Origin: Priestia aryabhattai
GTDB lineage: Bacteria; Bacillota; Bacilli; Bacillales; Bacillaceae_H
Direction: 5' to 3'
DNA: 64,000 nucleotides
Assembly: GCF_023715685.1 (NCBI RefSeq)
Contig: NZ_JAMBOQ010000004.1
Span: forward strand, 186,001-250,000
Made by a program: the position numbers and the translations under genes. The notes beneath the pieces were generated by a model. It saw only the letters and a list, made by a program, of their open reading frames with translations. It was not told where the DNA came from and searched no databases. Positions 1 through 8,877 of the stretch are shown one piece after another; the first letter of the stretch is position 1, and each line of letters begins with the position of its first letter.

Positions 1-405
1 TTTCTCCTTATTCGAAGACAATAATTTCTTGGATAAAAGAAAAAAAGAAGCAAAGGCGATATAAATACTAAAAAAGACTAAAAATCCCCATAAACCTGCT
101 ATGGCATCATCAAATTCCATATTACCTCGAGTGGTAATTCCTTGCTGAATTTCAATAGCAAAAACTAAGACAAGCATAACGGTGAGGGTATAGATAAAAG
201 AAATAGCTGTAATACTAAATTTCCATTTTGACAATAATTTAAAAATCATATAAACGCTTAAAAACGTGAGCAGTCCAATAATACCAATAATCCAGAAGTG
301 AAGTTCTTTATCTGAAAGAGAAAATCCTAGTAAATAAAAAATATAAATTAATCCGTCGTGTAATACATTAATAATATTTGTAATGAAAACAATACATTCT
401 TTCAT
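1..405 (-). CDS. Multi-pass membrane protein, 3' part cut by window edge
   Basis: An open frame runs leftward from ATG at 405-403 to the window edge without a stop (135 codons visible). A GGAGAAAA ribosome binding site precedes the ATG. The visible protein starts MKECIVFITNIINVLHDG and has about four hydrophobic segments (roughly residues 15-30, 38-58, 65-85, 105-125), so it is an integral membrane protein. I do not recognise the family; the function is unknown. It is divergent from ltaS across a 669-bp gap. Confidence 0.7.
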   Translation of the reverse strand, partial: MKECIVFITNIINVLHDGLIYIFYLLGFSLSDKELHFWIIGIIGLLTFLSVYMIFKLLSKWKFSITAISFIYTLTVMLVLVFAIEIQQGITTRGNMEFDDAIAGLWGFLVFFSIYIAFASFFLLSKKLLSSNKEK

Positions 406-937
406 TTTTTCTCCTTTATAAAAATGTAAGACGTTTAAACTTTTAGGTATACAAGCATGCATAGCCCGTACTCATTCCAATTTTATATAAAAAATGCACT
501 TTCTAGATCAGACGTTAAAAAGATCTGAAATTTCAAATAATATTTATAATTTATATTATAAACAAAAAGGTAAAAAAATAAAAATTTTCGATGCAAACTG
601 ACACATTTTTTTCATATTTAAAGAAAGAAATGACTCAAAATATGTGGTTTACTGTAGAAAGAAAAGAAAATAAGAGGTAGTGATATAACAAATATTCACA
701 AGTGCTTTTATGCATTCTCTTGTAAAGTAGAAGGGAAACTAAGGCAAGTGTTAAATTTATATGTATATTGGACAAAATAAAAAATAAATATAAAATATTG
801 AAACCTAAAGAGAAGCTGTCCGTATTAAATAGCGAGAAGAAAAAAGCGCAGGATACATTTGTGTTTAAAAGCCGATAGAGCTGGGAATAAGAAAGTAGTT
901 ATTTTCTCACGTTTGGTGAAAATTATACGTGGTGGTG
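406..937. other. AT-rich intergenic region, no gene seen
   Basis: About 530 bases between the divergent membrane-protein gene and the ltaS promoter. Very AT-rich with stops in all frames; no small ORF with a convincing ribosome binding site and no clear hairpin was found. It probably carries promoter elements for the leftward gene. Confidence 0.5.
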
Positions 938-965
938 TTGACAATTTTTTTAAAAGAGTTAAAAT
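938..965 (+). promoter_or_regulatory. Predicted sigma-A promoter of ltaS
   Basis: TTGACA at 938-943 and TAAAAT at 960-965 with a 16-bp spacer. Transcription would start near 972, giving a leader of about 100 nt before the ltaS start codon. Confidence 0.6.
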
Positions 966-982
966 GTGAAAGAACAGATTAG

Positions 983-1007
983 CTCTCTTACATTTTTTGT
1001 AAGGGAG
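983..1007 (+). promoter_or_regulatory. Leader hairpin upstream of ltaS
   Basis: A 10-bp stem (983-992 with 998-1007, one G-U pair) closes a TTTTT loop and is followed by an AT-rich ATTTATTTTT tract. It lies just downstream of the predicted start of transcription. It could be a weak terminator/attenuator or a 5'-end stabiliser. Confidence 0.45.
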
Positions 1008-1074
1008 ATTTATTTTTACAATTACTATAAAAATAAAAGTGAGCTTAAATTTCAATAGAGACAGAGGTGGGAAT

Positions 1075-3012
1075 ATGAAACAGCTCATGACAAACGGTAA
1101 AAATATTTTTTCGAAACAGCTGCCGTTATTTCTAATTGCAGTTTTGTTGTTTTGGATTAAAACGTATACCGTTTATCGTATCGAATTTAACTTAGGGCTA
1201 GATAATTTTATGCAAAAGTTCTTACTTTTCATAAACCCAATTGGTTCAGCAATTTTCTTTTTTGCCATCGCATTACTATTTAAAGGGCGCGGAAAAGTAC
1301 GAGCATTGCTTGGAATGAATTTTTTACTTTCATTCATCTTGTACGCAAATGTAGTATACTATCGCTTCTTTAATGATTTTATTACTGTTCCTGTATTGAC
1401 TCAGTCAAACAATTTTGGTCAATTAGGCGGCAGTGCCATGGCTTTAATTAGCCCAACTGATATTTTATACTTTACAGATTTCTTTATTCTTTTAGTTTTG
1501 GTACTATGGAAAAAAGTTGACTTACCAGCAACAATTAGTCGACGTACTGTGACAGGTGTATTTTTATCAGGGATTTTATTCTTAAGTGCCAATATCGCAC
1601 TAGCGGAAATGGATCGTCCTCAACTATTAACGAGAACATTTGACCGCAACTATTTAGTAAAATATTTAGGAACGTATAACTATACGATTTATGATATCAT
1701 CCAAAGCTCGAAATCTTCAGCACAGCGCGCGCTAGCAGATAGCAGTGATGTGGCTGAGGTAGAGAACTATGCAAAAGCAACATATGCTGAGCCGAACAAA
1801 GAATATTTTGGGCAAGCAAAAGGCAAAAACGTTATCTATATTTCATTAGAGTCACTTCAGTCATTTATGATTGGTTATAAGTTAAATGGTGAAGAAGTAA
1901 CGCCATTCTTGAACTCACTATTAAAAGATCAGAACACATTGTATTTCGATAACTTCTTCCATCAAACAGGGCAAGGTAAAACGTCAGATGCAGAATTCAT
2001 GATGGAGAACTCATTATTCGGCTTACCTCAAGGTTCTGTATTTACAACAAAAGCAAATAACACATATCAGTCGCTATCTGGTATTTTAGATCAGCAAGGT
2101 TATACAACGTCTGTGTTCCACGGGAATGGGAAATCATTCTGGAACCGAGATGAAATGTATAAATCAATGGGTGTAGAGAAATTCTTTGATTCAGCTTATT
2201 ACAACATGTCAGAAGAAGATACGCTGAACTATGGTTTAAAAGATAAACCATTCTTCAAAGAATCAATGCCGTATCTAAAAGGCTTAAAGCAGCCATTTAG
2301 TGCGAAGTTCATTACGTTATCAAACCACTTCCCTTATCCGCTAGATAAGGAAGACCAAACGATTGAACCTCACAATACGGGAGATAAGTCAGTTGACCAA
2401 TACTTCCAAACGGCTCGTTATTTAGATGAATCAATCAAGCAATTCTTTGAGGACTTGCAAGCCTCTGGTTTAGCAGACAATACGATGGTCGTGATGTACG
2501 GTGACCACTACGGTATTTCTGAAAACCATAAGCGCGCAATGGGCAAAGTAATGGGTAAAAACATCAATGATTTTGAACAAGCTCAACTGCAGCGCGTACC
2601 ATTATTCATTACTTCACCAGGTCTTAAAGGCGGCGTAAATCATACGTATGGTGGAGATGTAGATGTTCGCCCAACAGTGATGCATTTATTAGGTCTTGAT
2701 ACAAAAGACTATATTGACTTTGGTACAGACTTATTATCAAAAGAACATCAGCAAGTTGTACCTTTCCGTAACGGTGACTTTGTTACACCGAAGGTAACAA
2801 AAGTTGATCAAAAAGTGTATGATAATGCAACGGGCAAGCAGCTTTCAGATAAGGAAGCGAAACAGTATGATAAGTATGATGAGCTAGTTAAGAAAAAGCT
2901 AGAACTATCAGATAAACTTGTTTACGGAGACTTACTCCGCTTTCATACACCAGAAGGGTTCAAACCAATTGAACGTTCGAAGTATGATTACAACAAGCGC
3001 GAAGATCAATAA
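1075..3012 (+). CDS. ltaS: Lipoteichoic acid synthase LtaS
   Basis: Polyglycerolphosphate LTA synthase: transfers glycerol-phosphate from phosphatidylglycerol to the growing LTA chain outside the membrane. The 645-aa protein has five N-terminal membrane segments (about residues 10-195) followed by an extracellular sulfatase-like alkaline-phosphatase-fold domain. The catalytic-Thr motif is QTGQGKTSDAEFMMENS, with the nucleophile at about Thr303; further metal-site motifs are FHGNGKSFWNR, VMYGDHYGISE and GDVDVRP. ATG 1075 is chosen over the in-frame ATG at 1039 because GAGGTGGGAAT lies directly upstream of it. The length is close to B. subtilis LtaS (649 aa) and similarity is along the whole length, so this is the LtaS orthologue rather than a YfnI/YqgS paralogue. 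Monocistronic, ended by a strong terminator. Confidence 0.95.
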   Translation: MKQLMTNGKNIFSKQLPLFLIAVLLFWIKTYTVYRIEFNLGLDNFMQKFLLFINPIGSAIFFFAIALLFKGRGKVRALLGMNFLLSFILYANVVYYRFFNDFITVPVLTQSNNFGQLGGSAMALISPTDILYFTDFFILLVLVLWKKVDLPATISRRTVTGVFLSGILFLSANIALAEMDRPQLLTRTFDRNYLVKYLGTYNYTIYDIIQSSKSSAQRALADSSDVAEVENYAKATYAEPNKEYFGQAKGKNVIYISLESLQSFMIGYKLNGEEVTPFLNSLLKDQNTLYFDNFFHQTGQGKTSDAEFMMENSLFGLPQGSVFTTKANNTYQSLSGILDQQGYTTSVFHGNGKSFWNRDEMYKSMGVEKFFDSAYYNMSEEDTLNYGLKDKPFFKESMPYLKGLKQPFSAKFITLSNHFPYPLDKEDQTIEPHNTGDKSVDQYFQTARYLDESIKQFFEDLQASGLADNTMVVMYGDHYGISENHKRAMGKVMGKNINDFEQAQLQRVPLFITSPGLKGGVNHTYGGDVDVRPTVMHLLGLDTKDYIDFGTDLLSKEHQQVVPFRNGDFVTPKVTKVDQKVYDNATGKQLSDKEAKQYDKYDELVKKKLELSDKLVYGDLLRFHTPEGFKPIERSKYDYNKREDQ

Positions 3013-3016
3013 AGAA

Positions 3017-3048
3017 ACAGGCAGCTATAAAAGCTGCCTGTTTTTTTG
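3017..3048 (+). terminator. Intrinsic terminator of ltaS
   Basis: Ten-bp stem ACAGGCAGCT/AGCTGCCTGT with loop ATAAA, followed by TTTTTTTG. Confidence 0.9.
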
Positions 3049-3101
3049 TTTTGTGAAACTTTTAAGGGTTTTATCCGTATATAAATTATAACAGTAATCG
3101 T

Positions 3102-3130
3102 TTTAAGAGACGGGAAGACAATGGTATAAT
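3102..3130 (+). promoter_or_regulatory. Possible promoter of xpaC
   Basis: A perfect TATAAT at 3125-3130 lies 48 bp before the xpaC start codon. The matching -35 region (TTTAAG, 3102-3107, 17-bp spacer) is weak. Confidence 0.45.
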
Positions 3131-3178
3131 ATGTATACGTTTAAAAGTTCGGTCACATTTAAGATAGGAGTGAAAGCG

Positions 3179-3823
3179 ATGAAAGTCGTTCGAATAATAA
3201 AAAAGATTCTTGCCATTTGGGCAACAGGAGCAGTAGCCGTTCCGGTCAGCTATTTTGGATTTAATACCACGATTATTCAATCCTTTGGCATTAGTATAGG
3301 AGTCATGATCGTGATGAGCCTGTTTTTTATTATGAGTAGTGCTCGACGTCATTATCAAAATCCGTATAGAGAAGAAATTGCATACGTTCGTCATCAAGTG
3401 AAAGAGGCAAGAAAGCAGTTAAGAACCATTGGAAGCTATCGTTTTAAAATTCGATCTGTTCATATGTGGACAGAACTTTCTAAACTATACAAAGTAGGCA
3501 AAAGCATCATTGAAATGGTAGAAAAAGAGCCCGCACGATATAAAGACGTTCAGCCGTTTTTTACGAACTACTTACAATCAACGGTTACCGTTATTGAAAG
3601 GTATATGTTTTTATTATCAAAACCAACAAAAAGCATAGAAGTAAAAGAAAGTCTTCATGAAGCGGAAGATATGCTGCGCGGGTTATCAGGGAAGTATGAG
3701 CATTTATTAACAAATGCACTTTCACAAGATAAACTGACATTAGATGTAGAGCTTAAAGTGCTAAAACAAGCATTTGAAGAGGAGCAGCCATATATACCGA
3801 CAGCTACTAATCGTACAAAGTAA
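3179..3823 (+). CDS. xpaC: XpaC family protein
   Basis: Member of the XpaC family (named for hydrolysis of 5-bromo-4-chloroindolyl phosphate; true role unclear). 214 aa: basic N terminus, two hydrophobic segments at about residues 12-30 and 33-53, then a helical cytoplasmic domain rich in charged residues. ATG 3179 follows ATAGGAGTGAAAGCG; the longer frame from 3131 lacks a binding site. It sits 26 bp ahead of yaaN, as xpaC-yaaN are paired in B. subtilis, and the two are surely one operon. Family assignment rests on that pairing plus sequence resemblance. Confidence 0.85.
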   Translation: MKVVRIIKKILAIWATGAVAVPVSYFGFNTTIIQSFGISIGVMIVMSLFFIMSSARRHYQNPYREEIAYVRHQVKEARKQLRTIGSYRFKIRSVHMWTELSKLYKVGKSIIEMVEKEPARYKDVQPFFTNYLQSTVTVIERYMFLLSKPTKSIEVKESLHEAEDMLRGLSGKYEHLLTNALSQDKLTLDVELKVLKQAFEEEQPYIPTATNRTK

Positions 3824-3849
3824 TGTAAATGCAAAGGATGGGATTTATG

Positions 3850-4992
3850 ATGAAAGAATATGATCAAAATCACTCGTTAGATGCGCTTCTTGATGACCCT
3901 TTTGCGTCGCCTACTCCACAGTTACAATCAGACTCTCGCGCTGCAAAAAGAAACACATACGATGATTTGACACCGGAATATCAGGAAAAAGCACAGAAAA
4001 TCGCAAATCAAATTGATTATAAAAATCAGCAGGCTATCTTACAGTACGGGGTAGCAGCTCAGTCAGAACTATCTCAGTTTTCTCAATCCGTACTACAGCA
4101 TGTTCAAACGAAAGATACGGGACCAGTAGGAGACGTTATAGGAGATTTGATGAGTAAGATTCGCCAAGTGAATCCCGATGATTTTTCTGCAAAGAAAAAA
4201 GGAGTCATCGGTCGATTGTTTTCAGGAGTCTCTAGGCCTATTCAAAATTTATTAACAAAATATCAAAGCATTAATGTTGAAATTGATAAAATTGCAGATA
4301 AGTTAGAGCGCTCAAAACAAATGCTGTATCGAGACATTACGATGCTCGATAGCTTATATGATAAAAATAGACAGTTTTACGAGGCGCTTAACGTCTACAT
4401 TGCAGCGGCAGAATACAAGCTAGTGGCGTTGCAAAATGAAACGCTGCCCCAGCTTCAGCAAACAGCAACTCAAAAAAATGACTATTTGATGGCTCAGGAG
4501 GTCAATGATTTAAATCAATTTATCAATAGGCTAGAAAAACGAGTGCATGATTTAAAACTGAGCCGTCAAATTGCGATTCAAAGTGCACCGCAGATTCGAT
4601 TAATTCAAGAAGTTAATCAGACCCTTGTGGAAAAAATCCAAAGCTCCATTTTAACGGCTATTCCACTTTGGAAAAATCAAGTGGTAATCGCAACCACTTT
4701 ATTACGCCAAAAGAAAGCAATGGAAGCACAAAAGCAAGTATCTAAGACAACAAATGACTTGCTTACTAAAAATTCAGAGCTGCTCAAGCAGAATACGATT
4801 GAAGTAGCTCGTGAAAACGAAGCGGGGATCGTCGATATCGAAACATTGAAAAAAACGCAGTCCGATTTGATTACCACGTTAGAAGAAGTACTAAAGATTC
4901 AAGAAGAAGGACGTACGAAGCGTACTGAGGCAGAATCAGAGCTATATCAAATGGAGAAAGACTTAAAAACCAAATTATTAGATTTAAAATAG
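3850..4992 (+). CDS. yaaN: TelA family toxic-anion resistance protein YaaN
   Basis: TelA/KlaA-family protein of 380 aa, linked in other bacteria to tellurite and envelope-stress resistance; the molecular function is unknown. Mostly helical with long coiled coils (about residues 130-380), no signal peptide or membrane segment, so cytosolic. Typical TelA features include NPDDFSAKKKGVIGRLFSG and a Q/E-rich C-terminal half. ATG 3850 is preferred over 3829, 3838 and 3847 because AAAGGATGG (3834-3842) is 7 nt upstream; 3847 is a close alternative. Co-transcribed with xpaC; followed by a perfect terminator. Confidence 0.88.
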   Translation: MKEYDQNHSLDALLDDPFASPTPQLQSDSRAAKRNTYDDLTPEYQEKAQKIANQIDYKNQQAILQYGVAAQSELSQFSQSVLQHVQTKDTGPVGDVIGDLMSKIRQVNPDDFSAKKKGVIGRLFSGVSRPIQNLLTKYQSINVEIDKIADKLERSKQMLYRDITMLDSLYDKNRQFYEALNVYIAAAEYKLVALQNETLPQLQQTATQKNDYLMAQEVNDLNQFINRLEKRVHDLKLSRQIAIQSAPQIRLIQEVNQTLVEKIQSSILTAIPLWKNQVVIATTLLRQKKAMEAQKQVSKTTNDLLTKNSELLKQNTIEVARENEAGIVDIETLKKTQSDLITTLEEVLKIQEEGRTKRTEAESELYQMEKDLKTKLLDLK

Positions 4993-4994
4993 AG

Positions 4995-5030
4995 AAAAAG
5001 TCGGTTTACACTTTGTAAACCGACTTTTTT
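4995..5030. terminator. Bidirectional terminator between yaaN and the 5039-5614 lipoprotein gene
   Basis: Perfect 16-bp stem (4995-5010 with 5014-5029) with loop CTT, A-run on the left and T-run on the right, so it can end transcription from both convergent genes. Confidence 0.9.
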
Positions 5031-5038
5031 AAATCTAT

Positions 5039-5614
5039 CTACGTATTTTGAAGCGTTTTCGCCATTTCTAAAAACGGAGTTAACTCTCTTTCGGATTTAG
5101 GAGCAAAGATAGTTAACCGGAAAGTAGGCTGGTGATTTTGCTTTCGAACAAGAAAACCATATGCGTTACTTTTATCATCTGATGCTTCGTACGCAGCTTC
5201 TATCTCTAAATTATGGTGAATGAGGTGTGTATCAAGGGAAGTCACTTCCGAAAAACCAGCTCTTAAAATTTCTTTTGTTTCTTTATTGAGCTCCTCTACA
5301 CTTTTATTTGATGGAAACACTTCAATACGCATCCACAAAGCATCATTTTTTTTATTGTAAATAACATCTTTTCGAGGCTCTTCTTCGGTAAACTCGTATC
5401 CTTCTAGTACGTAAAGCGTATAGTTTTGGTTCGTGCTCCTTTTAAGATAACCCACATCTGTTCTGCTGCTTCCTTTGTAAGGATAGGTGAATTTTTGCTG
5501 TGGCAAGCGTTCTCTTAGAGTTTCTTCTTGTGTGTTGATAAGGTCTTCATGAAAAGCAGTTGAGCAGCCACTCACCAAACATATAAAGCAAACAAGAAAT
5601 ATCTTTTTTTTCAT
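5039..5614 (-). CDS. Predicted lipoprotein, paralogue of its upstream neighbour
   Basis: 191-aa exported lipoprotein: signal peptide MKKKIFLVCFICLVSGC with lipobox LVSG-C (Cys17). ATG 5614 is chosen because ATAAGGAAG precedes it at good distance and the signal peptide starts there; an upstream ATG at 5638 overlaps the previous stop (ATGA) and would add eight non-signal residues. No known family recognised. It shares the core WMRIEV and a similar C-terminal sequence with the product of 5635-6144, so the two look like a tandem duplication. Translational coupling to the upstream gene is likely. Function unknown. Confidence 0.75.
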   Translation of the reverse strand: MKKKIFLVCFICLVSGCSTAFHEDLINTQEETLRERLPQQKFTYPYKGSSRTDVGYLKRSTNQNYTLYVLEGYEFTEEEPRKDVIYNKKNDALWMRIEVFPSNKSVEELNKETKEILRAGFSEVTSLDTHLIHHNLEIEAAYEASDDKSNAYGFLVRKQNHQPTFRLTIFAPKSERELTPFLEMAKTLQNT

Positions 5615-5634
5615 AGCGGCTTCCTTATCTATTT

Positions 5635-6144
5635 TCATTCGTGCGTTTTTACTGAGTTAACAATTGAAATTAACTTTTTTTCATCATCAGAATTTTTAGC
5701 CGTAACCATCGTGATTTTTAAAGCAGGGTGCCCCTTTGTTTCTCTTAATACATATAGCTTTGCCGTTTCTTTTTTACTCCCAGCTGTAGAAGCAAACAAA
5801 ACGGGTTGAATAAATAGGGATGTAGAAGAAGTTTTTAACGATTTTCCAAACTGGTCATCAAACAATTCTTTTGAACAATCTAGATATGATTTGCTTGCAC
5901 TTTCTTTCCCAGAGAGGACTTCAATTCGCATCCACGTATAGGGAGTCTTGTTTGAAAAAAGAATATCTTTTCCATCTTCTTCTTTTTGAAGCGTATATTC
6001 ATTAGGCAATGAAATAGAATATCCTTGTTCGCTTACGGTGAAATGCTGATGTTTCTCGTTACTTTCACTGATTGCTTTAACAGAAGGCAGTATAACCATG
6101 GTTCCGCTTATCATTAACAGAAAAGCTAAATAAAATTTTCGCAT
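5635..6144 (-). CDS. Secreted protein of unknown function
   Basis: 169 aa with an N-terminal signal peptide (cleavage near SVKA, residue 24), then a compact extracellular domain. ATG 6144 has GGAGATATATAC upstream. The block YTWMRIEVLSG matches ALWMRIEVFPS in the downstream lipoprotein, and both are of similar size, so they are probably diverged paralogues. First gene of a two-gene leftward operon. No function is inferred. Confidence 0.75.
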   Translation of the reverse strand: MRKFYLAFLLMISGTMVILPSVKAISESNEKHQHFTVSEQGYSISLPNEYTLQKEEDGKDILFSNKTPYTWMRIEVLSGKESASKSYLDCSKELFDDQFGKSLKTSSTSLFIQPVLFASTAGSKKETAKLYVLRETKGHPALKITMVTAKNSDDEKKLISIVNSVKTHE

Positions 6145-6283
6145 GTATATATCTCCTATTCAAAACGCTAGACAGCGTGTAATCACTATATAAAAATGTT
6201 TTCGCCATGTTGGAACCTGTAGGTTTATTTTTGATTTTTTGGTAAAGCTAAAAACACAATCAATTAGTAATGGAGAGAAGACT

Positions 6284-6427
6284 ATGAAAAACCGTAAATC
6301 AACTTCTGCAGCTAATCGCCGTCAACAGCGCGTGTGTTTGGGTGATGAACGATTATTTGCAGTTGGTATTAAAGCTTTTATTGACAATACGCATGAATCA
6401 TACCTAGACAAAAAAGGAGGTCATTGA
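6284..6427 (+). CDS. Small basic protein coupled to the deacetylase gene
   Basis: 47-aa ORF, start ATG 6284 after GGAGAGAAGACT; sequence begins MKNRKSTSAANRRQQRV and is rich in basic residues and polar side chains. Its last codons (AAAGGAGGTCAT) contain the ribosome binding site of the deacetylase, whose GTG begins at the next base after this stop. That arrangement supports real translation and coupling. Function unknown. Confidence 0.6.
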   Translation: MKNRKSTSAANRRQQRVCLGDERLFAVGIKAFIDNTHESYLDKKGGH

Positions 6428-7195
6428 GTGAAATGGTGCTTGTCAATTATCATTATTATTTCCATTAATTTCTATGGTATTCAGGTGGATGCTGCAAAGA
6501 AGAGCCGATTTTATTATGAAAAAAAAGGAGATATCGTGTGGGAAGTTCCCATGAAAGATGAGAAGTTAATTGCACTTACGTTTGATGATGGGCCAGACCC
6601 TGAATATACACCGACTATTTTAAATTTATTGCAAAAGTACGGAGCTAAAGCAACTTTTTTTGTAGTCGGCGACCGAATAACGTTGTTTCCCAAGCTTGCT
6701 CAAAGAGAAGTTCGTGAAGGTCATGAGCTTGCTAATCATACATATAGCCATTTGAAAGTAAGGGGCCAGGAAGTAGAGAGAATTGAACAGGAAATTGAAA
6801 AAGCGGATGAATGTATACAAGCTATTACGGGAATAAAACCTTACCTGTTTCGTCCACCTACTGGCTATTATGATGACCGGGTAGTAAAAGCTGCTAAGAA
6901 TCAGCAGTATACCGTTATTCTGTGGTCTTGGCATCAAGATACATTTGATTGGAGGAATCCAGGTGTAGGTAAAATTGTAAGTCAAGTACTTAATCATGCT
7001 ACGTCAGGAGATATTGTGTTGTTTCACGATACTGGAGGAGATCGAACTCAAACCATTGAAGCATTAAAACAAATTTTACCGAAGTTAAAGGAAGAGGGAT
7101 ATAAATTTGTAACGGTCTCAGAACTTTTGAAACATCACCCCAATTATAAATCTCTTTATTTGATGCAGCAGCAAAAACAGCACTCCGTTCAATAA
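6428..7195 (+). CDS. Polysaccharide deacetylase (NodB domain)
   Basis: Carbohydrate esterase family 4 enzyme, expected to remove N-acetyl groups from peptidoglycan or a related polymer outside the cell. 255 aa, GTG start, signal peptide/anchor at residues 1-22, NodB domain from about residue 45. Visible motifs: TFDDGP (catalytic base and metal Asp, residues 51-56), HELANHTYSH (metal His pair), RPPTGYYD, DTFDW and VLFHDTGG (catalytic His). All key residues are present, so it should be active. Translation is coupled to the 47-aa ORF. Resembles the YheN/PdaA-type deacetylases of Bacillus; the exact substrate is not decidable from sequence. Confidence 0.88.
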   Translation: MKWCLSIIIIISINFYGIQVDAAKKSRFYYEKKGDIVWEVPMKDEKLIALTFDDGPDPEYTPTILNLLQKYGAKATFFVVGDRITLFPKLAQREVREGHELANHTYSHLKVRGQEVERIEQEIEKADECIQAITGIKPYLFRPPTGYYDDRVVKAAKNQQYTVILWSWHQDTFDWRNPGVGKIVSQVLNHATSGDIVLFHDTGGDRTQTIEALKQILPKLKEEGYKFVTVSELLKHHPNYKSLYLMQQQKQHSVQ

Positions 7196-7210
7196 GTGGG
7201 TGCTGTTTTT
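7175..7210 (+). terminator. Terminator overlapping the deacetylase stop codon
   Basis: Stem AACAGCACTC / GGGTGCTGTT (one wobble) with a ~13-nt loop that contains the stop codon, followed by TTTT. Confidence 0.65.
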
Positions 7211-7234
7211 CTATTAAAAGCTTTAGCTATTTTT

Positions 7235-8713
7235 TTAGCTGGTTTTTCCTTCTCTTTCGTCCACATCAGACGTATTTTTTTGAAAAAACGCTTTTACTTT
7301 ATCCCGTTTTTTCTTCGAAATAAGAATATATAATGTATCACCTGCAAAAATTTGTGTATTACCTCTAGGTGTAAGTAATTTATCCTCTCGAATAACAGCA
7401 GTCACTAAAATATCTTCAGGGAGATGAAGTTCTTCAAGCGATTTTCCTGATATATCTGCATGTTCCACCAGCTTCAACTCAATCATTTCATTTTTAGTTT
7501 TACCCATCGAAACAAGCTCGAGACTGTGAGGAACCGTCTCTTTTTCACCTTGAGAAAGGTTTAGAAATTTGGCTAAAGGAGCGATTGTTGCTCCTTGAAG
7601 AAGAGCGGAAGTTAAGACGACAAAGAAAACGACGTTAAAAATGAGCGTGCTGTTCTCCAAACCTGCCATCATAGGATAAGTAGCCAATACAATTGGAACA
7701 GCTCCTTTTAAACCGGCCCAAGAAATAAACAGCTTTTCTTGGGATGAGTATTTAGCAAACATCATAGAAAGAAATACGCCGAGTGGACGAGCGACAAACA
7801 TAAGTAAAAGAGATAATAGTATACCCTGCCAAATGATATCTAGCAGTTGATTAGGAAAGACAAGAAGGCCGAGTAAAATAAACATTAAAATTTGCATCAT
7901 CCATGCAAAACCTTCATTAAAGCGGACAATTGTATGACGATAAGTTAGATCTGCATTTCCTACTACCACTGCCATTACATATACAGCGAGTAGACCGCTT
8001 GCTTCTACAAATGTGGAAATTCCATAGGTTAAGGCAGCCAATGACAATGTAAGCACAGGGTAAAGTCCTGAAGAATCCAAATTAATTCGATTAATAATCC
8101 AAACGGATGCTTTTCCAAGTACTAAACCAAGTAACAGTCCGATTCCCATTTGCCAAAAGAAATTAAGGATTAATGAGAGGATAGGAGCGTCTGGATGTTG
8201 AATTAATTCAATAATAGAAACGGTTAAGAAGATGGCCATCGGATCATTGGAACCAGATTCTGCTTCTAGTGTGGAGTTTAGTTTTTGGCGGATATTCTGT
8301 GTCCCTAGTACAGAGAACACGGCTGCAGCATCTGTGGAGCCAACGATTGCCCCAAATAAAAAGCCTTCAAGCCAAGTAACGCCTAAAATATATTTGGCAA
8401 GTACACCGGTTAAAACTGTGGTAATGAGGACTCCGAAAGTAGCTAATGAAACGGAAGGGCGAACAACGCGTTTGACATCTTTCCATTTGGTCTGCACGCC
8501 CCCATCAAAAAGAATAATGATAAGCGTTAATATTCCGAATCCTTGTGCTAAAAGAGCATTGTCAAAATAGATGTAGTGGCTAACAACCATTCCTACAATA
8601 ATAAAGAGTACAAGCGAAGGGACCCCAAGGCGAGTAGAGAACTTTGCAGTAAGTACCCCTATGACAAGGAGAATAGATAATAAAAGAATTGAATAGTCTA
8701 CCGTAAAATCCAA
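7235..8713 (-). CDS. NhaP2/CvrA-type potassium(cation)/proton antiporter
   Basis: CPA1-family antiporter with a cytoplasmic regulatory domain; expected to exchange K+ or Na+ for H+ across the membrane. About 12 membrane segments over residues 1-385 with the ion-site motif AESGSNDPMAIFLT (paired Asn-Asp), then a TrkA-C (RCK C-terminal) domain at about 400-475 that probably binds a nucleotide ligand. TTG 8713 is chosen: GAGGTG lies 6 nt upstream, whereas the upstream in-frame GTG (8722) overlaps that site. Product 492 aa. Stand-alone gene. Ion selectivity cannot be read from sequence. Confidence 0.85.
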   Translation of the reverse strand: MDFTVDYSILLLSILLVIGVLTAKFSTRLGVPSLVLFIIVGMVVSHYIYFDNALLAQGFGILTLIIILFDGGVQTKWKDVKRVVRPSVSLATFGVLITTVLTGVLAKYILGVTWLEGFLFGAIVGSTDAAAVFSVLGTQNIRQKLNSTLEAESGSNDPMAIFLTVSIIELIQHPDAPILSLILNFFWQMGIGLLLGLVLGKASVWIINRINLDSSGLYPVLTLSLAALTYGISTFVEASGLLAVYVMAVVVGNADLTYRHTIVRFNEGFAWMMQILMFILLGLLVFPNQLLDIIWQGILLSLLLMFVARPLGVFLSMMFAKYSSQEKLFISWAGLKGAVPIVLATYPMMAGLENSTLIFNVVFFVVLTSALLQGATIAPLAKFLNLSQGEKETVPHSLELVSMGKTKNEMIELKLVEHADISGKSLEELHLPEDILVTAVIREDKLLTPRGNTQIFAGDTLYILISKKKRDKVKAFFQKNTSDVDEREGKTS

Positions 8714-8817
8714 AAAATACACCTCTTTTGTTCAAAATTTTTATGTAAGCAATAAGTGAGGTTCCTCTATAATAATTGTAGCATAATAGATTTAAAACCT
8801 TGAGAAATCTGCTTATC

Positions 8818-8848
8818 AAAAAAAGAGATGCATAAACATCTCTTTTTT
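8818..8848 (-). terminator. Terminator of the aminopeptidase gene
   Basis: Stem AAAAAGAGATG/CATCTCTTTTT with loop CATAAA; A-rich left flank becomes the T-run on the minus strand. Confidence 0.85.
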
Positions 8849-8877
8849 GGTCATGTATGAATAACAGGGATAGATTA

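Noticed and set aside
3171..3184. cre-like GTGAAAGCGATGAA at the xpaC start
   Set aside because: Left half only; it is the ribosome site/start codon region.
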